Part shown: positions 11,919 through 22,502 of the stretch, piece by piece
Layout: each line of letters starts with the position of its first letter
Position numbering within the stretch: the stretch's first letter is position 1
NCBI GenBank assembly: GCA_951799445.1
Contig: OX637287.1
Location: 44,173,724-44,237,723 of the forward strand
Source: Pseudisothecium myosuroides
Taxonomy: Eukaryota; Streptophyta; Bryopsida; Hypnales; Lembophyllaceae
DNA length: 64,000 nt
Reading direction: 5' to 3'
Notes under the pieces: generated by a model
What the model saw: the letters and a program-made list of their open reading frames with translations, nothing else
Told to the model about the DNA's origin: nothing
The model's database searches: none
Made by a program: the position numbers and the translations under genes

Positions 11919-12668
11919 GGGTCATTGCAAGAAAGACTGTCAAAAAAGCATAGAGTTTTCCACAATACTCATTTTTTCTTTCAGGAGGGCTTTATAATTA
12001 GAAAATCAATTTTAAAAAAATGTGAAAAAAATGTTTAATGTATACACCTTTAAGAAGAAGGTACCTTAGGAAGGAAAAGCATAGAAAATTTCTCTAAGTA
12101 GGAGAACTAGAAAAGTGCAAAATCTCAAGAAAATGGAAACTTGACCTGTAATTTCACATTTTAATTTGTAAAAAATAGAATTTAAAAAAAAACTAAAAAA
12201 AACTATAAATTGTCCATTTGGGAATAGTTCATAGTGATGAGATTTCACCAAAAGATTGATCTTAGAACCATCTTCATTGTTCAAAAATTGCGTGCGATGG
12301 GAGTGTTGTTTGCACTCATGAGGAAGACCCAAAATAATATATTTTTAGATTTCCTTTGGTAGGAATATGCTTTTCTACTATGCAAATAGATCATGAAAAT
12401 TTCAGCTCTAGATCATTAAATTTGGGGACTCCTAACATAGTAAAAATCCCTAAACCTTACATTGTGACAAATTAACAAAAATGATTTTTAAATATAAAAT
12501 GATTTTTTTTTATTTCTAAAAAATAAGGGATTTAATTACCATCAAGTTAGGTATCTCCAATAAAAATTTCATATTCATTGGATTTTTGCTTCAAAAGTTA
12601 TAGTGGATGACAAGAGAGTCACTCGCTCCGTGACTAGTAAATAGGACCGGTCTTTCTTGCAATGACCC
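11919..12668. mobile_element. Inverted-repeat element (GCAAGAAAGAC ends), 750 bp
   Basis: The left end GGGTCATTGCAAGAAAGAC matches the right end GTCTTTCTTGCAATGACCC perfectly over 19 bp. Interior blocks recur in reverse order in the element at 14990-16103 (the 'agctctagatcatt' and 'aaggtacctt' blocks). A 88-codon minus frame at 12066-12332 has no recognised domain. The target duplication was not resolved. Confidence 0.75.
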
Positions 12669-12682
12669 TATAGGCATTTTAA

Positions 12683-13523
12683 CTAGCCCTAAAGTTCCAA
12701 GGCCTTTTTCCATCAAAAATCACTCAAAACTACCATTTTTCTTGCATAGAGCAAAAAACTTTTAAAATTGTTTTTTTTTGCCTACCTAAAGTCCTAAAAG
12801 GCTAACCGTAGGATCTTGTATAATTAGACTAGTGATAATTAGACTAGTGTAAGAATGTGTGGAAGAAATTTCATAACTTTGACAGCATAAATTGCAAGAA
12901 TTGAGTTGAGAGTCTATAAAAAAAATTATAAAAACACATTTAATTTTCACTCATTAAAAATTATTAAGTAGAAATAGGTTCAAAATTGAAGGGAAAACAA
13001 AACCATTAAAAGCTCTAAGATGGAATTGAAACCCATTCATTTCAATAATGAGATTGTTCTAGAAAGGAAATTTAACCTTGTGAAACTTTTTTTTTTAAAT
13101 TGTGAAAATTGAGCTCAGAAATGAATCCTATAAGTTATTTTTTTGAGAGGATGCTCTAATTGCCCAAATAACAACATTGTCCATAATTTTCACACAACAA
13201 ATTCAAATGTAATGAATCAAATTATGATTATTGTGAAAATTTTTGTACATGGAAATAAAATCCATAAGAAATGAATTTTTAAAATTTTTGAATTTATGGA
13301 TTTGGGGACGGGGGTAGGTTTCTGCCTACCAAACTAAAATTTGGGCTTTTTGTGCCATGATTTTTGCCCTTGGGCACAGATTGAAATAAAATTTATATTT
13401 TCAAAAAACTAATGAGTTTTTCTATCTTTTCTTAAATTTTCAAAAAATTATGACAAATATTGAAACCACAGGGGCCTGCCGAAATCCATTTTGTCTTCTA
13501 AGGGAACAATGGGACTTTAAGGG
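12683..13523 (+). mobile_element. TTAA-type (piggyBac-like) MITE, long class
   Basis: TTAA at 12679-12682 is followed by a slightly disrupted start, CTAGCCCTAAAGTTCC. The right end is ACTTTAAGGG followed by TTAG. The interior matches the 920-bp copy at 2672-3591 through much of its length, including the 'aggcctttttc' block near the left end and the 'caatgg' block near the right end. Confidence 0.65.
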
Positions 13524-14989
13524 TTAGGAGTTAAAACTTGAATTTTCACATAGTTTTTTATTTTAAATATTTTTTAGCATAGTCAAGAAAATATAGCTCC
13601 AATAATAGTCTACTTTTTATTCTATTTTAATTTTTTTCAAGATGGTGAAAATTATGATTATTGTGACATTTTGAAGATAGCATCTTGAAAGCTCAGAACA
13701 CACCCTTGAATTTTTTTCTATCAAATTTCTCTTGGTGTGAGCTTAAGGAATACATCAACTACATGATGATATTCTTCAGTACTATTTTCATTTTTTTAAG
13801 AATTTCATACTATTTTATGAATTTTTGTTGTTATTATATTTTTCCAAAGGTTCTTTTTTAAATAATTAAAAAGTCAATTTGATGTTTTTAAATTTTTTTT
13901 AAATGAGATTAAATTTTATATTCATACTGCTACAAGTTAAAAAATATCAAACTTTTAAAATGTGTATATGAATGTAGAAATCTAACGAAGTTTAATATGA
14001 AATGCCTTTTGAGAATTATATATGAGTTTTTATTTAACAATTTAATGAAATAAATATGAAATACTTCCTTCCTAGATTGATTATAATTTTACAAATTTTC
14101 TATCAAATCAAGCATTCCAAGAGTAAAAAAAATGAAAATATATTAGGTGGATTGTAGGCAACACCATCAATAATTTTGGAATATTTAAAGTAAATAAAAT
14201 AGTTGTCTCATTTAAAATTTAAAATTAATCAATGCAAACAAGGCTCAAATTTTAATTACTAAAAAACAATTTGAATTTGAATTTTCACCCTTTGAAAATC
14301 AACAATAAAGAAATTGCATTGTCTTATTGAAGTCATCTAAAATAATTAGAAAATTCTAATATATAGATTAAAAATTGTACTTTAATCATTGTAACTCACT
14401 TCGTTTATTCATTTTATTGTCTTTGCAAATATGTGATACACAAATAATGTAAATAGATAATGGAGAATAAAATCTTAAAAGAAGTTACAATTTTTTTTGT
14501 CAAAAAGATGTATTTATTGCCACAATAGGTTCATTAAAAATATAGCGCTTCGGATTGGTGCAAAAATTAAAGTTATAGAAAAAAAGATTGACAAAATTGA
14601 AATTTTTTGACAACAAAATCACTACACTGTTGCTTGAAAGCATCCATACATCAAATTGAATTTTAAAGATGAAAACAAGGACAACTCCTAATAAGATCTT
14701 GTAATTTCCACATTACTTTATAGAAATGAATATAAAATTACAAACATTGAATGAAGTAATTAATGCCTCTTTAGACTAAATTTTTGTTTATATATTGATC
14801 TCTTTAATAGTTTGTAGAATTATAGAAGCTAGATGACTTTATATCTCAATTTTCAAATCCCAATCCTTTTTTTTGAAAAGAAATTGTTAAGAAAAATTGA
14901 CAAATGCAAATGTATAACATCTAATTTGAAATTGTTTATAAATAACAAATCATTTTTGGAAAATATAAACTTAATATATAAGATTTAAA
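13524..14989. other. Very AT-rich DNA without recognised features
   Basis: No open frame of note, no clear terminal repeats. Probably old, decayed repeat sequence, but nothing specific supports that. Confidence 0.4.
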
Positions 14990-16103
14990 GGTAATTGCAA
15001 GAAAGACCGCTGTTGTTTTGTATCACATTTGGAATGACAGAGTTGTCATCAGCTATAACTTTTGAAGCATGAACTTGATCAACTTGAAATTTTAATTGGA
15101 GATTGGAGATTTCTAAATTAATAAAAATCAACTACCTTATTTTTTTTTTAATTCAAAAAACATTTTATATTTTAATTTTAATTTAGCTAATTTGTCACAC
15201 TTTGCAATTTAGGACTTTTAAGTATTGTAGGAGGCAACCCATTCTTGACCACTTAAAGAGTTCCATATATCTGCAGGACGGCTATCGTGACTGGGTAAAT
15301 TTTTCCCTGTGTAGAAATTGATTGCGGAAGGTTTTCATAATTTTTCAACTTTTTTTTCCACAAAACATAATTACTATGAATTTTTCAGCGGAAGATTTTG
15401 TTCCTCCCATACCGGTGATATTGGGCTTGCTATTTCTGACCATGGGTTGAAAAAAATTGACCAAGGGGTGGTTCAATATTGAGATTCTTGTAGCCAATCA
15501 AAATGCGCCACAACTACCAAGGGAACCATGCCATAATTAATCATTGTTCATCTCCTCCTTCATGGAAAGAGAACAACCTACATGGCCAAAATGGGACGGT
15601 GATCAGGAATGGATTGCCTCCTATAGGGAATACCCAAAATTAATGATCTAGAGCTGAAATTTCTATGGTCTATTACCAGTAGGCGTATACCTAGGAAAGA
15701 GAACTTTAAAAAAAAAATATATATCTTCCTCATATGTGCTAAGAGGGCTCCCTTGTGCGTACACTTTTGAGTGAACATTGAAAATGGTTTCAAGATCATT
15801 CTTTTGGTGAAATTCCATCACCATGATGTTCTTTCAAATTTTCAATTCCTAGTTTTTTGTAAATTTTTTTCTTATTTTTTACAAATTAAAACCTCAAAGT
15901 TTCTATTTTTTTGAGATTTTCCTTTTCAAGTTCTCCTATTCACTAAATTTGTCTATGCTTTTTTTTCTTAAGGTACCTTTTTCGTAAAGGTGTATACATT
16001 GGTCATATTTATTATATTTTTTAGGATTTAAAAAAAAATATAGTATTCCCAAAGAAATTTTCTAAACGCTACAAAAATAGACTAGTCTTTCTTACAACTA
16101 CCC
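14990..16103. mobile_element. Inverted-repeat element (GCAAGAAAGAC ends), second copy
   Basis: The left end is GGTAATTGCAAGAAAGACC and the right end GTCTTTCTTACAACTACCC. It shares interior blocks, in inverse orientation, with 11919-12668, including a GGTACCTT-containing block and an 'atgatctagagctgaaattt' block. A 73-codon frame at 15578-15799 (minus) has no recognised domain. Confidence 0.65.
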
Positions 16104-17744
16104 ATAGAATAGTCATAAATATCTTATTTACAAATCTTGAATTTCTTAAAGTTATAACATAAAAAAATAGAAAAAATCAACTCAATTGTCACATACGTGA
16201 TATACAAAATACTTCAAGCTTTTCTTGCAATCACCCAATACCAAAGGTCCATGTCACCATAAACTAATCACAAGATAATATATAATACTTTTTGACTAGA
16301 AGTGACCTAATTTATGCCAATTGAAATATGACGTTCATGTTGGCTAGAAACTTTGGTTGATGAATTATTTTTGGATATATGAGAAACTTTGGTTGATGAG
16401 TCAGTGAAGATAATTTCAATTTTTTTTTTTGTCTTGAGTGGGTTATTCAATCTCCATCCTACTTCATTTCCTCAAAACAAGCTATTATTAAAAGGATTGC
16501 ATTAGACATGTCCATTGGAGACAACCATTGAGGGGACATGTTGCAATGAACTCCAATATTGTTACATTGGCACAATCCGAAGCACCAAAGTTGTGACAAT
16601 CAAGTGCACAAAGCTCTTGAAATTATACTTGTAGATTATCATAATTGAGAGTGTCATGTAAAAGAGGTTAGAGATTACATGGTTGAATCTTCCAATTCAT
16701 ATCAAGTCTGTGCAAAAAAGGCTTCCGTAATCTTAAGCATTTACAATGCCGGATTCATTTTGGCTAATTTGTCTACAAAATTCGTAGCAATGTTTGTTGG
16801 TGACTTTGTGCCAGAGAACATGGTCTACCTTGTTTATTTGTGATATATGTTTGACCTTCAGCTTGCTTCTGGGAAAACACAATAATCCTAGATGACCAAA
16901 ATTGGAAACTATGTAGCTATTGTTCAACATGTTGACGAAATTGTAGTTCATAAATTTATTGATTAGACAAAAAGAAAGGTTGATACAATGAGTGATGTTC
17001 AGAGGCAAGGCCTTTCAAATTTTGTAGATATGTAATCAAAGTTTATCCTATAATGCATTGAGTTCAATCGGACTCTAAATTTTTTTAGCTTGAAAAGTAG
17101 AAGGATTGGTTGCCAATGAAATAATAGCCATGTATATGGAAGAAGTGACATTTTTAGCTTGTGGAAGAAGGGAATACCTCTTCATGTGAAATTGATTTAA
17201 TGGTCACATTACAAACTTTACTTATTTATGCAATGATTCATAGACATAGTAATTTTATATTTTGGAGCCATATCTTACTTGCCTCTGAACCGCTACAACA
17301 TAGCATGTATGCCTATAAGTATATGTATGTAGGAAAGTACTCCACTGCCACTATTCAATATATACTGCAATGAACATTGTTGAGTCTATCATTGAAAATA
17401 CAAATGGTTGTTGTTCATTCAAATGTCACATGCGTTGTTGCATACTAAAATTAAAAGTCAAGTTTGTGAATATATTTCTATAGTTTGGGGAATTGTAGGT
17501 GGTGACTAATTGATGAAATCTTGGAAGAGGTCCAAAGGTGCCAAGAGCCTCCAATTTAGTATTTTGCCCACTCCTTCCATTTAGTTTGCCCATTCTACAA
17601 ATAATTATTCAATGTCCATCTTCGAAGCTTTTTTCCATCCAATTTTTATTAAAAAATCCAAAAAGCTTAAGACAATGCTCATCTAAATTCATCATATTTG
17701 TCCATAAAATACTTGTATTATTTAAAATATCAATTGAAGCGATG
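16104..17744. other. AT-rich DNA, no gene recognised
   Basis: Several frames of 69-91 codons occur (16733-17008 minus, 17161-17373 plus, 17538-17747 plus), but none shows a recognisable domain or splice structure. A CTTTTCTTGCAATCACCC word near 16216 resembles an orphan end of the GCAAGAAAGAC elements. Confidence 0.35.
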
Positions 17745-18567
17745 TAAGCTTAAACAAAATTGATTTTTATGCAAATCCAATTGCAGGATCTTGTATAAAT
17801 ACTTGTATGATAATATGTGAAATATTTTTTAGACACCTTGATCATATAGATTGTAAGATATTAGTGTTCAAAGTGAAGAAAAGCTAGTTTTTTACCTTAC
17901 CATACTAGGTTTTCAAACTTTGAATTGTCTTAATTGAAATTTTTGAACTAGAAAGACATGGTAAAAATTATTATGATAGAGAATTGAGATAAAAATCTTT
18001 TAAAAAATTTGTCAAAAAAACTTAAATTTTCATCTTGAAAAAAATTTGAAGCAAAAATAGGAACAAGATTGAAAAAAAAACTAAATTGTTAATCATTTTA
18101 AAATGGAATTGAAACATGTCAGTTGTAACAATTAGATTGTTGAAGCAACCAATCTAAATCCTACACAATTGAGTTCAACATTGTTCAAAACAAGTTTTCT
18201 ACATTATTTTTTCAAGAAGGTACTCTAAGTGCCTATAGAAAAAGATGATCCATAACTTTCACCTTATTAATCCAAATGGAATGAATAAAAACTTTCTAAA
18301 TAGGCAACAATATATCTATGAAATTTTGTAGTTTTTTCTCTAGTTTTTGTATTTCTGTTTTGTTGGCCACCCTTGTCTAATTTTGGTTTTGATAGCATAA
18401 CTTTTACTATTGGGCACTGATTGAAGTAAAAACTATATTTCCAAAAAGCTAATACATTCATGCATTTAAAGTAAATTAAAAAAAAAAAATCAAGTAAAAA
18501 TTGACATCATAGAAACTTATCCAAAATTCTAGAAAGTCCATCTATAGATAGTAGTCCTTTAGAAGGA
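17745..18567 (+). mobile_element. Decayed TTAA-type MITE, long class
   Basis: The interior matches the 2672-3591 class in order ('caggatcttgta', 'gatcatatagattgtaagatat', 'cataactttcacc'). The right part contains TAGTCCTTTAGAAGG. Neither end has an intact TTAA, so the boundaries are approximate. Confidence 0.4.
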
Positions 18568-18771
18568 AAATAGATGCAAGATGAGAAATTTTGGCGATGA
18601 CAGTTTTGCATGTTATATAAATCTTCTATGGAAGCTATGTATAAATTTTTTATTGAACTATATAATTATACCATTTATAGGATTCTATTCCATTCCATCT
18701 TTAGGATTATATTCAATTACCTCCCAAAAATACATAATTTTTTGTAGATACTTTGAATTCACTTTATTACT

Positions 18772-19863
18772 TTATCTTCGGTATCTAAATTTCTTGAAAT
18801 TGAAATACAATTGAAGAACTTCGTGCTCAAAAATACACTTGAAGCCTTTTTTGCTAGAATATTCCCATTCGTTATTTACAATCTGAAACACAATGTCTTT
18901 ATATGGAGGACTAGCACAAAAACAAAGAAGGCATGTTTCCCCATTGTTGCTTCCATCTTGCTCCATATGTAGGAAGTAAGTAGGTACATTGGTTTTGTCA
19001 ACAAGATTGGGATAGAAAATTTTGAACTTATATCCTTGTACATTCTTTGAAGGAGGTTTGTCATGGGTGTAGTAAATTTGATTATATTTATTCCAAGTAT
19101 AACCTGTGTGCACCTCATTGATGTATTTAGGCTCCTCAAACTCACATTTTTCATTGTGTGTAAGCTCAACACGATCCACTTTAGTAGGAGTGCTTTCTTG
19201 CAATCTATGTTGTTGCTTATAAAGAATCTTAGTTTTTTTCCCCTCAGAATCATGATAATCGATTTTGTCCACATCAAGGTCTAATATCATGGTAGCTCCA
19301 TCCTGGCCAAAACCAAAATTTTCTTCTTTCTTTTGACAATCTTGATATTGAAGCCTTGCCCTATTGTGTCTAAAGAATTCTTTTTTCATTTCATGATGCA
19401 CATCTTTAATGTTCTTTTGTTCTTTTCACCTCTTTATTTGATTAATTTGTTCCTCTCTCTCTATGTTGTCCCTTGATTTCTTTTCTTTCAATTATTTCAA
19501 ATTTGTCAAGTCTTGACTAAAAACTTGGGCCTCAATCTTCTTCTTCCATACAAAAGGAGCACTGAGATTACAATCTCCAAATGGATTGTCATCATTTGAA
19601 TATCCTGCCACATTCATGATCTTAAATGAGTTTGTTTTCTTCAAAGATTGTTTAATAATTTTATTGAGTACATAATCTTGAAGTTCTTTTTTTGTAAATT
19701 TAGAATCCTTACATTCCAAACCATTGTCTTCCAAATGAAGTTTTTTGTGCTTGAGTTTGTGTTTAGTTTTAGAGCTCTTCTTCTTCACGTCCTTTTGAAA
19801 ACCCATACTTTTAATTACAGAAATGTACCTATAACAATTTTTGCACAACAATGCTATCTTCAA
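18772..19863 (-). pseudogene. CACTIN: Cactin pseudogene, internally deleted, two in-frame stops
   Basis: Reading right to left, one continuous frame carries cactin sequence at both ends. The N-terminal part contains a Lys-rich stretch and then GYSNDDNPFGDCNLSAPFVW, the conserved cactin motif. The C-terminal part (from about 19134 down) is the cactin C-terminal domain, with VHTGYTWNKYNQ, VQGYKFKIFYPNLVDK, NEWEYSSKKGFKC and the terminal FRYRR. Between them the frame is broken by TAA at 19492-19494 and TGA at 19426-19428, and the long central cactin domain is missing: about 60 residues replace several hundred. No introns interrupt it, which could fit a processed copy. Cactin is a conserved spliceosome-associated nuclear protein; this copy cannot make the full protein. 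The surrounding DNA is very AT-rich. Confidence 0.88.
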
Positions 19864-21190
19864 TAAGAAAAAAACAAGAAAATATTCCTTGAGCTCTTCA
19901 ACAACATTCTTTAGAAATGTTTGTAGATAAATATTTACATATTCTTCTTTTTCTATATGTATATGTATATATTTATATATACAGAGAAAGATAAAGTAAA
20001 ATTAAATTTTAAATCTCAATTTTAAATTTAGAAAGTAAAAGCTAATTTTAATTATAGCTTAAAATATTTATTAACGTAAAAGTAAATCAAATAAAACAAC
20101 AATGGGCACTGAAGGGCAAGATAGTTTATTTGGAGTGTTTTTTACAATTACATACATGTACAATACATTAAACCCTGAAATTTCTTGCAACCCAATTTGG
20201 GTTGATCGTGTTTTTGGATAGATTCTACATACTTCAAATTTTTGACGATACATTTTTAATGGAAATATAATTTTTTCAATCAAGTGCTTGGATAAAAAAA
20301 TTTGTTTTCTTGAAATTTTTGGATAGCCTAGGCAATTTTAGATAGCATGTGCAAAATTCCTTGTCTACTTCTGAAATTTGGCAAATATGTAATTTACATG
20401 ATACAAGATGCAAATGTCTAAAAACAAACCATGCGTAGTGTAAAAAACTCACTTTAGGTGGTGTTAAAGTCTATTGACTTGGTCGGGCAAGGTCGGAAAA
20501 AAATTTCCTTCTAACTTCAAACAATATAATCTTTCAATCCATGCAATGCGGTCAAAGTTTTTGAAATTTTTTCCACACATTCTCATAGTAGTCTAATACA
20601 AATTTGTATGCTAAAATTCAAAAACAAACAAACAAACTACCAATTTTCACAATTTCTACCCAAAATGTGCCTTGGTCCTTTGGAGGGTAGTACACTAACA
20701 AATCCAATGATATGAATTTCTTATACTTGTAGGTCAGAATTTACAACTTTTGAACTGAGAACATAACATTCAGTAGCAGTCATATAAACTGCCTTCCTCT
20801 AGACAAAATGATGTGGGATATTCCCCACCCATTAGTAGTTATGGGACATGCGGCGAGATGTGTCAGAATATGTAGAAGTAAGGAGCCAGATTGTGCAACT
20901 GGGCTGACAAGACATGGGAAACGGAAGCGTGCGGCAATTTTGTGTGATTGGACTAATGGACTGCCACCTCTAACAAGGGAGAGGAATAGGAGGGGCAACT
21001 TAAAATGGATTGATCTGTGCTTTCTGAGAAGGTTTATTGAAAGTGGACCCATGTATGCCTAAACTATTGTATCTTCCAATAACAAATCCAGCATGAGTCT
21101 CATTATAAAACCTTAAGATGGATTTTGTGGATGACAAATAAAGAAGGGTAAAGGTAGACCCTCTCAAAGCTACTGAATGTTATGAAATTT
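19864..21190. other. AT-rich DNA, no gene recognised
   Basis: Frames near 20071-20283 (minus) and 20808-21062 (plus, 84 codons, Arg/Lys-rich) show no recognisable domain. 20770-21060 is less AT-rich than its surroundings and might be unique sequence. Confidence 0.35.
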
Positions 21191-21194
21191 TTAA

Positions 21195-21642
21195 CCTTTA
21201 ACCCTTGAACGACGCGACGGACGTTTTGAAGCCGATGAATGACAAGAGAATCTCCTGTGTAGGACAAAAGTGCAACTATTCATCCTCCAAATTTTGTGGG
21301 GAAAGGGAAGATAATCTACAGTAGCTTGACTTCCAATGAATGCTTTTGCATTATTTTAATCTAAGAATCCACACGATGACAAAACAAATGATTTCCACGG
21401 TTATGAGCCTGTCGTTTAAGGGTTAAATGCCGAAGGGGTGGCCCTCAAAATCATCCTTTTCTATTACCATGTGAATCATTAGCCTCCAAAATTGCAAAAG
21501 CCCTCATTAGAAGTCAAACTATTGTAGAAGATCTCCCCTTTCCACAACAAATTTCGAGAATGAATAGTTGCACTTCTATCCTATACAGTTTGATTCCCTG
21601 TCATTTAGTAGATACAAAACGTCTGCCGCAAGCGTTCAAGGA
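21195..21642 (-). mobile_element. TTAA-type short MITE interrupted by a sister copy
   Basis: Its left TTAA is at 21191-21194 and its first bases are CCT-TTAA. The same-family insert 21202-21422 follows; after the second TTAA (21423-21426) the element resumes ATGCCGAAGGGG and runs, in reverse orientation relative to its guest, to CGTTCAAGGA and a decayed CTAA. The joined start (CCT-TTAA-ATGCC) equals the family start CCCTTAAAYG. Confidence 0.75.
21202..21422 (+). mobile_element. TTAA-type short MITE (221 bp), nested
   Basis: It starts CCCTTGAACGACG after TTAA (21198-21201) and ends GTCGTTTAAGGG before TTAA (21423-21426). The interior matches the copies at 25700, 44917, 55589 and 62257 ('agcttgacttccaatga' is shared by all). 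Confidence 0.85.
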
Positions 21643-21833
21643 CTAAACTTGAACCTAAGGATTTTTAAGAATTTTTATTTCTCTTTCTTCATCCCTTTTT
21701 TCACTTTTCTTTCATTACAGTTGAAAAAACAATTTAAAAATTTCATCCATTCTCAAAATCAGAGCAACCCGAAAAACCGACGGAGAGACGGAGTTCCATC
21801 GAAAATGTACCGACGACATTCGTCTCTTTGCAA

Positions 21834-21888
21834 TTTAGGGTTAGGGTTTCAATATTAACATGGCGGCCTCAGGACCTAAACCCTAAAT
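21834..21888 (+). promoter_or_regulatory. Paired telo-boxes upstream of the 151-residue gene
   Basis: TTTAGGGTTAGGGTTTC lies at 21834-21850 and CCTAAACCCTAAA, the opposite orientation, at 21876-21888, about 160-210 bp before the ATG at 22047. In plants, telo-boxes near transcription starts are characteristic of translation and ribosome-biogenesis genes. The sequence is seen; the regulatory role is inferred. Confidence 0.6.
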
Positions 21889-22046
21889 CTCTTCTTCATA
21901 TTTATATGCTCGCCGACTCGCCACATCTACGCCTGTGGGCGGTCTTTCGCAAAGTTTGAGTTGGTTTGCAAGTTCATGATAGCCGCAGCTTCAGTGTCCG
22001 ACACCTTGTCTTTTATTTTAGAAAGGTTGATACATTTTTTGTGGTC

Positions 22047-22502
22047 ATGGCGCCCAGCATGGTGGTGAAGAAGAAGGAGAAGAAGGCGAAGGCGAAGAAG
22101 CCTTTGAGTGCCAAGTCCAAGTCGAAAGCTTCTTCCCAGGAAGAGGTCGAGAGGTCTTTGAAGATTGCCAACATGCTTCTGCAGCAGGAGGAGGTCGTGC
22201 ATTCGGAGGACGAAGGGTTGTCGGACGATGAGTACATTAAGAGCCTGAAGGTCGACCCAATCGCTGTGGACAAGGGCGATGACGGCTTCGAAGTGGACAA
22301 AGGCGAGGAAGGAATCGTGGTGGTGAAAGACGTGAAGGCGCAGGTCGAGGTTGTCGATACTCGGGAGAAGAGACCGAAAGTGGCGAACAGCTTGCGGTCG
22401 TTGCGGGAGGCCATAGCGGAGAAGATGAAGAAGACGCAGGATGATCGGAAGACGAAGTTGATGGCCAAGGGTGGCTTTGGCTCCGACGACGAGGAAGAGT
22501 AA
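22047..22502 (+). CDS. Lys-rich protein with acidic tail, possible nucleolar protein
   Basis: I do not recognise the family. The first in-frame ATG is at 22047, in a strong context (G at -3, G at +4); the frame upstream of it has no ATG. The 151-residue product begins MAPSMVVKKKEKKAKAKK, a basic stretch that looks like a nuclear or nucleolar localisation signal. It continues with SSQEEVERSLKIANMLLQQE, an acidic segment (SEDEGLSDDEYIKSLKVDP), a central Asp/Glu/Val-rich low-complexity part, a basic helix (VANSLRSLREAIAEKMKKTQ) and ends GFGSDDEEE. GC content and codon use stand out against the AT-rich surroundings. The two telo-boxes upstream suggest co-regulation with ribosome-biogenesis genes. 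No intron was seen. Downstream exons cannot be ruled out, but the TAA stop directly follows the acidic tail. Confidence 0.75.
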   Translation: MAPSMVVKKKEKKAKAKKPLSAKSKSKASSQEEVERSLKIANMLLQQEEVVHSEDEGLSDDEYIKSLKVDPIAVDKGDDGFEVDKGEEGIVVVKDVKAQVEVVDTREKRPKVANSLRSLREAIAEKMKKTQDDRKTKLMAKGGFGSDDEEE

